Part shown: one piece after another, positions 55,414 to 64,000 of the stretch | Layout of the letters: the number at the start of each line of letters is the position of its first letter | How positions within the stretch are numbered: the stretch's first letter is position 1 | From: Capsaspora owczarzaki ATCC 30864 | Taxonomy: Eukaryota > Opisthokonta > Filasterea | NCBI RefSeq assembly: GCF_000151315.2 | Contig: NW_011887296.1 | Span: 1,574,998-1,638,997 of the forward strand | Direction of reading: 5' to 3' | DNA length: 64,000 nt | Position numbers and translations under genes: made by a program | Notes under the pieces: model-generated | The model's input: only the letters and a program-made list of their open reading frames with translations | Told to the model about the DNA's origin: nothing | Databases searched by the model: none

Positions 55414-58400
55414 TTAGGGCATTTCCTGATCTTCCAGGTAGCGATACTCAAAGGTGAATTCGCTCTTCTTGCGCTGGCACCAGCCAGTCTCATAGTCAAA
55501 GTAGACGTATGTGCCTTGTTCAAACTCGTCAATGACGGTTGTCGGCTCGGCATGGCGTTGGAACCATGTCAGGTACTTTTTGTGGAAGCGCCACGCCTGC
55601 TTCTTGAGCTCGCGCGCCGCCAAGTACCTGCGCGAGTACAGAAAGAGAGTGGGGGGGGGGAATTAGAAAACAGAGAAAAAACAAAAAAAATAACAAAAAA
55701 CAAAATTGACACAATTGAAATCTTACTGCTGGTACGTGCCCTGTTGGAAGTAAAAGATAAAGAACAGGGTGTCTAAATCAAACTTGCTGAACAGGGCCGG
55801 GTTGCTGGCAAAGTTGATGGGCGTGTGGGGGTTGAACGGGGCAGTGGTCGCCGGCGATCGAGGCGCGTAGCTCTTCAGGTGCTCGAAATCAGCTGGCTCG
55901 GGCAGGTAGTGCATGCTGCCCCAGAGCTGAGCCAGTCGACGCACGTTCGCGTCCATGGACTGATCGGCAGCCGTTGCCGGCGTCGACGACTGGAGCGGCG
56001 AGACGTTGCTAAACTCGGCCTCGCCGAGCGGCGATGTGTGGCTGCCTGTAGCATGTTGTGGTGTCGCGGTTGGTTGCAGGATGGGGGTGGTCGAAACTGG
56101 GGTGGTGGTCTCAGTGGTTGCAGCTGCCTCGGTGCTTGGCGCATCGGCGGCAGTGCTTGCAGCGGGTTGGGCGCCCTTTGCAGCCTTGCCAGAGCCCTTC
56201 TTGCCAGCAGCAGTGCTGGAGGGCTCTTCAACTGCAGCTGCTGCAGGAGCAGCCGCTGGCTTGGCAGGCGCAGCGCTGACAGCAGGCGTGAATGCGGGCG
56301 AAACGGGAGCAACGGCAGGGGTGGGTGGTGCCGAAGCAGCAGCCGCAGCCGCAGCCGCCTTCTTGGCCTGCTGTTGGGTCCAGGCGTTACCTGACGGTGT
56401 GGCCGCAGGCGGCGGTGCAAATGGACTGACGACAACTGGCGCAGCAACCGGGGTGGTGACGGTGCTGCTGCCGGCGCTGTTGGCGCCCTTCTTGCCAGTG
56501 GTGGCCGCTGGCGTGGCTGTTGGGACAGCGCTGGCCTTGTCCAGCAAACCCTGTGATGACGCAGGGGTGGCAAGAATGCCCTTGCCTGCTGCAGCCGCGG
56601 GCGTTGTTGTTGCGGTGGTGGCTGCAGCGCCTTTGGCAGAGTCTTTGCCCTTGGCGGCGGTTGTGGCGGCTGTTGTTGATGCTGCTGCTGTACTTGTGGG
56701 TGCTGCTGCAGGTGTTGCGGCTGCGGCGGGCTTGGCGGCGGCCGCTGCAGCTGCTGGTGTTTGTTGCTTGGGTTTGCTGGGTGATGCTGGTGGCTCTTCC
56801 TTTGCTTTTGGCTTTTCGGGAGCGGGTTTTGTTTCCTCCTTCCTTGATGAGTAGTCGTCATCGTCGTCATCGTCGCCATCGTCATCGGAAAAGTCGTCGC
56901 CAGCATAGTTCTCGTCCAGATTCAAGTCCTCGTACAATGCCTCGTTTTCGGTATAGTCGTCTTCTTGGTTGTTTTCAATGTAAAAGTCGATATCCTCGTT
57001 GATTGCGTTTTTGATCTGGGAGCGAAGGAACGGATCGAGATAAAAAAAATCAAGCGAAAAATGATGTGCAAAGTCAGCACGCTGATGCGGGCAAATCGTG
57101 CACACAACAACAACAACACAATCAACGAAGAAAGAGAGAGAGAAAGCATTACCGTCTCAACGTCCAATGAATCATTCTCCATCAATCGCAAAATCTGTTC
57201 TAGCTTGTTAATGTGGAACTTGTGCCGCACGACCAAGCCCTCCATTTTCGCTGTTCGCTCTGATGTGCCCTTCTTTTTTGTTGAGGTTGATGCTAGTGTC
57301 TCGAGTTCTGCTTCAAAGGCGTCGACCTGGAGAGGGCAAGAGGATGAAGAAGCAGAAGAAGAAGAAGAAGAAGAAGAAGAAGAGTGAGAATCAACGAAAG
57401 AAAAAAAAGGAGCAAACCATTCGAGGCCGTTTGTCCTTGTTTTCGAGCAAGCAGAGCGGGCACGAGCCTCCTACCTGCATTCCTAGCTTGTCTATTGCGT
57501 CGTTCAGCCATTGTCGTTCCTCTGCCTTCTCACGCTCTGCCGGATCCATCGTCTTGGACGCCTTCTCCAGGCCTTCCTTTGAGTACGCCTTGGTTTTTGT
57601 CTCGCGTTCGATTGCTCGGAAGCGCTCCATTTGCTGCAAACCCGTGCCCCCCAAAAACACACCATGCATGCGTGCAATCGAGTGAGCCATACGAGCGAAC
57701 AGAAAGCCACAAGCAGACACACGACCTCTCGCTGGCCAGGCTGCTGGACGCCGCCATCGCTCACCGATTCAATCAGCTTGCGGTTGTCCAGCAAGACCTT
57801 CTTGTCCTTGACTTCGTTGGATGTGAGCCATGTCTTGATCTGGTCGCGCAGTCGCTGCAGCTTCTTGATCTCCTTCTTGAGGTCGCCTTCGTACTTTTCC
57901 TTGAGGTTTGTATTGGGCGCGCTGACAACCTTTTCCCAGATGCCCTCAAACTCCTCAGTGCCTTCCTGGATGCGCTTGAGCACGCGGTCGATCTCCGCTG
58001 TTCCAGCGAAAGACAGCGGCGCAAACAACAACAACAACAACACGAAAAAAAAAAAGTGAACAAATGGGTTAAAACGTGTTTACACTAACAAGCGCGCCTA
58101 GCAAAACCACGCAAATCAACGCTACTGAATCATGACCACGAATTTTTTTTTTTTTTTTTTTTTTTTTGTGGTGGTGGTGAACATCCGTCTTCCCTTCTCC
58201 CTTCTCCCTTGCTCCCTTCGCCGCCCACACAGCTCGACACACATTCAAATCAATGTGTTTTCATTTTCAACACACCGTTGGCACAAAAACCCAGTTTCAA
58301 ACGCGTTTCATTGCGTTGCATTTTGAGTTTTGCGTTTCAGACTCGAATTTTCAATTCTTTTTTTTTTTTTTTTTTTCATACAAAATCCAATGCAAAAGTC

Positions 58401-58708
58401 GAGATCTGCGCTTTTTTTTTTTTTTTTTTTTTTTTTTTTGTTATGCAGAGTCCGCACTTTTGACTGCGTTGAGCGTTTGAGCTTGGTTTTTGCGCTGAGA
58501 GTAGAGCTGCAGCAGCATGTCAGCAGAGCCGCCGGTGCCGCTGGGGTGGGAGCGGCGAAGGGGGAGCGTTCCGACTGAAGCGGACGGGTCCAGCCAAAAA
58601 GGCATGGAAAAAAATCAAGTACCAAAACCTGATGTCGTTGTTCGGGTTTTAGTGAAACGAGGGTATGGAAGTTGGGCACAAACCTTGAAGTTTCCGCTTA
58701 TCCGCCAT
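55414..58708 (-). CDS. CNOT3: CNOT3, CCR4-NOT complex subunit (NOT3/NOT5)
   Basis: Six exons on the complement: 58684-58708, 57765-57997, 57475-57633, 57153-57326, 55727-57015 and 55414-55627, about 697 aa. The tiny first exon encodes MADKRKLQ. The second continues [20 protein letters not shown] and [18 protein letters not shown], then [37 protein letters not shown] and the [13 protein letters not shown] segment, all typical of the NOT3 N-terminal coiled coil. A 230-residue Ala/Pro/Thr linker leads to the C-terminal NOT box ([59 protein letters not shown]). Family role: scaffold of the cytoplasmic mRNA deadenylase complex. Intron 1 is about 690 bases with T tracts near 58144-58167 and 58357-58439. 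Confidence 0.95.
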
Positions 58709-58963
58709 CACTGAAAAAAAAGAAAAAATGAAAAAAAAAAAAAAAGATAGACTGATGACCCGTGAAAATAGTCGCAAAAGACTGAGACCGAGGAGTCATC
58801 GTGATATGGAACGAATGCATTTCATCTGGTAAAATAGAAGAGCGAATCGCGATCGCAGGCAACCAGCCGGAATGGGGTCGGATTTTTGACATTCGACAAA
58901 GAACGCTCAGACGTTCACCAACCAACCGAAACTGAGATAACACAATATCGGTGAAGAAGCTCT

Positions 58964-61900
58964 TTACTCTCCATCGGGCGTGGCAGCATTGGACGATGGT
59001 GGACGGGAAGAGGAGGACGCTGCTTTCGCCGCCGCTGCTTGGAACAACACAACAGCAACGCCGCTCCAGACGTTGGCCAATCGCAGATACAGCAGGCCGT
59101 GAATATACGTCGTGAGCCAGGAGGCCGTGCCCGCGTTTGGCTGGTACTTGCGAATGAGGATTGGGTGAGGCACAGGCAACAGACCAACAAGCGTGCCGTG
59201 TCTCAAAAAGTCCAAAATCTCTGCCTCGTCTGTCACGCCTCTGTCATGCAGAAGCGCCCCCCCCCCAGAAGTTGTTCGACAACGGGTCAGCAAAACTCGA
59301 CACATTCAGCTCGAGTCGCACGCCCCCATTCAATTCCGCTTCTCGTACCGGTCAACGCAAATCTTTTCAACTTGAGGACCCAGAATCTGCAGCATTCGGT
59401 TGATTGTTTGCAGCTGGAGATGACTCTTCCACTCGTCAAACTGTTGCAACAAATTGTCAGCACCAGAAATAGCAAAGGACCAGTCCAAGTACCATATTAA
59501 AAAAACCGACCAAAAAACCGTACCCATTCTTGAGTGGCTTCAAAGGCTTCGGTTTCGTACGCAACAGGTGTGGCCGATGCAGACTTGGCTGCAATCGACG
59601 CTTGGCACTTGTCCAAAGTCAAGGAACTGAGGTGGTCGAACGCCGCGCGCTTGCAAATGATGGTGTAAATCATGTTGGCGTTGCCTGTGTGCCAAGCAAA
59701 ACGAACAAAAGGCGACCCAAATGAGCAGCGAGACCCGGCTGCCAAACCGTTGCCTGAGCGCTGAAGCAGATGCCGCAAACACTTACCGTCAAACTGATAC
59801 TGAATCACATTGTTGAAAATCTCAATCAAAAAGACAAGCAGATTGTGGTTGTTGGGCCGCGCAAGCAAAAATCGAGGCGTCGAATAAAACTCAAAGAGAT
59901 GCAGCAGCTTGGCGCTCGAGACCAGGGTGATGGACTTGAAGTACGGCGACACGTTTGCCAGGATTGTCAGGAAGCAATCTTGCAAACTGGACAATCGCTC
60001 GTGACCCATCGTGATTGTCCGATGGAATGTCTGGCAGGTGGTGCGTGAGTGCGCAACATGGTCAGCGATTGAATCACAACACAAACGGAATGGTCACGCA
60101 TGCTTTACAAGAATCATTAAATCGGCATAAGAACCGACAAAGGCGGGAATGTCTGCAAACGCGTGGCCTGTCCAGGCCTTGTTCAGGCGAACGCCAAAGT
60201 TTCGCTCGCCACTGAACAGCAAGAGCAAAAAGGCGCATATGTGCACGAGCCCAACGCGCGGTGCTGCCAAAAAACCAACGCGTCCGGCAGTCAAAGAGTG
60301 AGTCGGAAATCGCAGCACGAGTCAACTCTTGCAGGCTTACATTGATCATTGCGAGCTTCGAGACAAAAGCTCAAAATGGGAACCACCAGCTCCAATACAT
60401 CGCTGGATTTTAGCAAGTGATGCAAAAAGTGCTTGTTCAAGTCGCACATCTTCCACAGTATCACGAGCACCTCTTGCTGAAAGTCAATCTTGACTTGAGA
60501 CCCAGGCAAGTAAGTGGAACGCAGTGTGTTTTGGAGCAACCGAGAAAGTCCACGGAGCACAAAAGTAAAGTCCTCCAGTCGGTGCAACCGCGATAATGAC
60601 GTGGCCCATGAGTTTCCAAGCGATGCCGCTGGCAGGTGAGGCGAAGTTGGAGTACGTGGCTGTCATGAATAGGGCGAAGAGGAAAGAAATTCAAGGGCAA
60701 AAGAAACACAGTGAGCCGATACATGCGGGACTGTTTGAAATGCAAAGCGGAGGGTTGCCGCGTTACCACTTCATTGCCAAATTCCGACTCGGCAGAAGCA
60801 ACCTGTTGGTCTCCAGGATAATCAAGACACAGAATGAGCAGCTGGGCTGCCATGACCACGAGCGGAGCACGTTTATCCGAGACGAGTAAAAAGTTGTAGC
60901 TGCCCATGTTGACATTTCAATTTCAAGGTGAACGCGCTCGAAAAAACAAAACAACAAAAGTCGGCCGCAAAAACAAAACCCAGCACGCATAAAGGCGACT
61001 CAACGTACGGAATACCGTAGCCAACCGGGTCGTAGGAGCAAACAACGTTGAGGCAAGAGCAAATCAAGGGCAGCGTGTGCCTCACTTTGCCGGATGTCAG
61101 TGTGGCCAACCAAGGGTTGGAAATGTGCCCTAGAGAGCCCAAGAGAGAGAGCGAAAAATGCCCATTGTTCAGAACACGATCGTCTCTCCTTAGCCTATGC
61201 TTTTTTTTTTTACCTGGCGGCTGGTACAGTGCAGAGGACATGCACAAGGTGATGAGCAGGCGCAGCACCTCCTCCCGATTCCCGTCCAGATGCGCACTCG
61301 GCTTGGCCGCCTCCATGCCAATGCCCGTTTCCCAAATAAATTCGCGGCTGTCGAGTTCTGCAACTGTGAGTGTCGTGGCAATCGTGAATCCCGGCGAAAA
61401 GCAGAGGTCGGTCAACGCCTCCACGAGAATGCCAGCGAGCGTGATGCCAGTCGCAGGGGATGTCGGGAACTGTCGGAAATGTGTGTCTGAATGAGACCGG
61501 AAAACCACAAACCAGAAACAGAAGCGAACACACTCGCCGCAATGGTCACCGTACCGTTGTTGGAGGCTCGCGTCCAACTTTCCACATGTACTCGCGCCAC
61601 TCTTGATCCTCAAAGACAAGCGGCATGATGCGTGTGAGGAAGCGAATGCCGTTGATTGCGCCAGTCGCCATCTCTGTCGTGTTGCAGCCCCGAATTGCGC
61701 TCAACGTGACGCGTTCGACCAACTGCACAGCGCGTAGCAAGCACCATCGTTCAAGTTTGTGTCAAGTGAGTGCACGGGTTGCAGAATGAGTTCAAGTTGT
61801 GTTCAAGTTGTAGCCAAATTGCAGCCATTGCCATAGGAAGTCCGTCCGGCTTGCTGCTTTCCGTTTTGTTCGTTTTTACCTTGTGGAGCAATGAGCGAAA

Positions 61901-62216
61901 GTTCTCGGGTGTCTGACGCATGATGCGCCTCACGTCGTCTGGCTGAACGAGCTCGTACAAGTCGTCCAGGCTCAGTGCGCGCTCAAACAGCTTGGACCAG
62001 ACCGACGCTGACGACGCTGCGCTGGGCTCGTCCTTGGCCGATGCATACGGAATGACCTGTGTTGAATGGAGACACCGAGGTTCAGGTCCAGTCAGTGTCT
62101 CAGTGACCCAATCCTGGGTGTCGTTCTATTGTTCTATTGGGGTTTTTTACATTGGCAGCTGCGATGAGTTCGCCGAGCGCGTCAATCACGGCGTCCTTGC
62201 TCGATCCGCCGCCCAT
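58964..62216 (-). CDS. HID1: HID1 homologue (Golgi/dense-core vesicle trafficking)
   Basis: Twelve exons on the complement: 62151-62216, 61880-62056, 61555-61722, 61214-61469, 61009-61129, 60767-60899, 60341-60659, 60109-60263, 59787-60030, 59524-59684, 59349-59440 and 58964-59240, about 722 aa (human is about 788). It starts MGGGSSKDAV, consistent with the N-myristoylation known for this family. Conserved blocks: FLTRIMPLVFEDQEWREYMW, VVCSYDPVGYGIPYNFLL, VLVILWKMCDLNKHFLHHLL, LLLLFSGERNFGVRLNK, LTILANVSPYFKSITLV, FLIEIFNNVIQYQFDGNANM and FLRHGTLVGLLPVPHPILIR. Family role: peripheral Golgi protein needed for neuropeptide and dense-core vesicle sorting in animals; in a protist the job is more likely general TGN trafficking. 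The protein shortens relative to human mainly in the linker before the final exons. Confidence 0.94.
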
Positions 62217-62811
62217 TTTGATTCCCAAGTGATGACGCCTGCTCAAAGTGAACAAAGGGAGAGTGAAAGAGTGAAAGAGAGAGAGAAAGAGAGAGAGAAA
62301 GAAGCAGACAAAAAAAGACTGAGAAAATGGCCCAGTAATCTCAGAAAAACTCAGCTTTCGATCAAAATGAACAACCAACAACAAAACAACTTCAACTTCA
62401 ACTTCAATCGACGAGCAACAAAACAAAACAAAGCTTCAACTTCAATCGACGAGCAACAAAACAAAACAAAGCAATCAAACTTTTTTTTCCATTCACTGAC
62501 TTTTTCCATTGACTTTTTCCATTCACTTTTTCCATTCACTTTTCGACTTTTCTGTTCATTGACTTTTCTGTTCATTGTTCATTTTTTTTCGTTCACTTCT
62601 TCTTTTTATTCTTCAATTTTTTAACCTCAAACTTTTTTTACTTTTTTCCCCGAGTTTTTTTAACTTCCGTCTTTTTTTTTCTTTCTTTTTTCTCTCTTTT
62701 TTTCTTTCAATCAAAACCGAACTCAGCTTCAAAAAGTCAAACAAAAAGCGCGGAACAGGTTTTTTTTTTTTTTGTCTTTGTTGCTTGTTTTTTGTTTTGT
62801 TTCCAATCCAA
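62217..62811. promoter_or_regulatory. divergent intergenic region between HID1 and the next gene
   Basis: About 595 bases. It contains a GA-rich run at 62259-62303, a duplicated segment of about 35 bases at 62393-62472 (CTTCAATCGACGAGCAACAA occurs twice), and CATTCACTTTTTC-type repeats at 62490-62590. It holds both 5' ends. No TATA box is evident. Confidence 0.4.
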
Positions 62812-63897
62812 ATGTCGGACGGCAGCGGCGTCGGCAGCCTGAATGGCAGCAGCAGCAGCAGCAGCAGTGGCGGCGTCGGCGTTCGTGAAGAACACCACCA
62901 CCAACAGCAGCACCAGTCAGCACACGTCGCTCCACCGCGCCTCACGCTGACCACGCCAGCCTCAGCGACCGCGCGTGCAGACAGCGATGCTGCAGCAGGA
63001 GGAGGAGGAGCGACGGCTGGAGGAGCACCAACAACGACGACGACTGAGATGGACAATGTAGCACAAGCAGCCAAACCAACCCTCAGCCTCACTCACCCGC
63101 ACCAGCACCAGCACCAGCAGCACTCCCATGACAATGACATGCTGCTGCTTGAGGCGACAAAGGCAGGGCGGCGGCTGGGCCAGCTTCGGAGGCAGCGGAC
63201 GGGCAGCGTTGGCGACGCAGGAAGTCTGCTGAGCGTCGACTCTGCTGCTGGCACTGCGTCGTCGTCATCGAGCCACCAGGACGTCGAGGACGAGGACGAG
63301 GACGACCAGGACTTGTATGGCGACGACGACAACTACGACGAGGACTTTGTGCTGCAGTCGTCACTCGGCGACGGTCATCACGAAGTTCAAGGTGGTCACG
63401 AAGCGCAAGGGCAAGCGCAAGGGCAAGGGCGTGCTGCTGCTGCTGCTCTGAATCTGAGCCTCGAAGACAAGCATGCTCAAGCGTCAGGGAAGGAAGAACA
63501 TGCAGGAAACACCCATCATCACAAGGCAAAGCATGGGCAGGACGGCGCTGCAACCACTGTGGCGTCGAATTCTACCAGTAGTGCTGCTGCTGCTGCTGCT
63601 AATCCTGCTGCTGCTCCTGCACCGAGAGACTCGAAGCACCTGCAGCTGCCGATCGAGCGCGAGGCATCCTGCTTCATCCACCTCGACGGTGCGCACTCTG
63701 CCCCAGACATTGGTGCTCATGGGCCTGGACACCCGCACACCAAATGGTCAGACCACTCGCTGGCGTTCTACGCGACCGACGAGGCCGCCTCGGTCGCCGC
63801 CGATGCGAACGCTCGTTCCCACCCCGAAACCCGCCCATTCGCCCACGGCGACGTCAAGGGCAAGATGCTGGCTGCATTCTACAACATTCGTCACAAT
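62812..63897 (+). CDS. N-terminal exon of an unassigned gene running off the window
   Basis: An ATG at 62812 (MSDGSGVGSLNGS) opens an uninterrupted frame of about 362 codons to a probable donor (AATG|GTGAGT) at about 63897-63898; the frame stays open to the window end. Composition is typical of disordered tails: poly-Ser, His/Gln, poly-Ala and an Asp/Glu tract (DVEDEDEDDQDLYGDDDNYD). The last 90 residues look ordered: LQLPIEREASCFIHLDG, WSDHSLAFYATDEAA and VKGKMLAAFYNIRHN. I do not recognise the family. The open frame here is as long as those of real genes nearby and its codon use is similar. Confidence 0.6.
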
Positions 63898-64000
63898 GGT
63901 GAGTCTGCACTCTGTGCTTTGTGTGGAAAATGGAGCCACAACAAAACTCATTTTTTTATTTCTTGGTCGTTTTGTCTTGGCAAACTTTTTTTTCTATTAT
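63898..64000 (+). other. beginning of an intron, cut by the window end
   Basis: Starts GTGAGT and becomes T-rich toward the window end, as an intron of this genome would. The acceptor lies outside the window. Confidence 0.45.

Noticed and set aside
58518-58714. A plus-strand frame starting [15 protein letters not shown], reminiscent of a WW-domain start
   Set aside because: Only the first few residues resemble WW. No second Trp or beta-turn follows, and the stretch lies in CNOT3 intron 1 on the opposite strand.
1-64000. Transposons, retrovirus-like or other virus-like elements, CRISPR arrays, tRNA and rRNA genes
   Set aside because: I looked for reverse transcriptase, transposase, capsid or integrase motifs, terminal repeats, regularly spaced repeats and tRNA arms, and saw none. 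The only array is the LRR exon set.

Overview
This is a eukaryotic nuclear window, gene-dense, with small GT-AG introns, polypyrimidine and homopolymer A/T tracts in introns and spacers, and GC-rich coding sequence carrying poly-Q, poly-A, poly-S and acidic runs. The gene content points to a unicellular relative of animals: CLEC16A, HID1, RCC1L, CNOT3, a villin with headpiece, a cyclin G/I-like protein, and an LRR-TKL kinase whose leucine-rich repeats are encoded one per exon. My best guess is a filasterean such as Capsaspora. That is an inference from gene content and style, not a database result.

Layout. 1-395: 3' end of an unassigned gene with an OB-fold-like stretch. 643-2481 (-): PRPF38B-like splicing factor, divergent from 2758-6180 (+): ESF1, a pre-rRNA processing factor. 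6488-8929 (-): intronless villin. 11028-16238 (-): a membrane protein fusing a GMC flavin oxidoreductase, a degenerate EF-hand pair and an ABCG half-transporter. This is the most unusual gene here. 16239-19460: about 3 kb without a convincing gene, but with two candidate RNA folds. 19461-21822 (+): unassigned multi-pass membrane protein with EF-hands. 22116-24974 (+): DNA polymerase eta with a very large insertion. 25480-26813 (+): ATG12. 27228-30644 (+): R3H and G-patch protein (SQS1-like). 31211-33304 (+): 11-exon coiled-coil protein with a possible RWD-like tail. 34042-36525 (+): coiled coil, PD-(D/E)XK nuclease-like and protein-kinase fusion. It lies tail to tail with 36983-39162 (-), a disrupted LRR-TKL kinase.

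39652-41589 (+): VTA1 (ESCRT/Vps4 cofactor). 41900-46531 (+): CLEC16A. 47342-49146 (+): phosphate:H+ symporter of the PHO84 type. 51056-52363 (+): cyclin. 52970-55032 (+): RCC1L. 55414-58708 (-): CNOT3. 58964-62216 (-): HID1, divergent from an N-terminal exon of an unassigned gene at 62812-63897 (+) that runs off the window.

Functional themes: RNA biogenesis and decay (PRPF38B, ESF1, SQS1, CNOT3) and endolysosomal or autophagic trafficking (ATG12, VTA1, CLEC16A, HID1). I see no reason to think these genes are linked as a pathway cluster. I saw no tRNA, rRNA, CRISPR array, transposon or virus-like element. Exon boundaries were worked out by hand from reading phase, splice consensus and remembered homologues, so each may be off by a base or two.
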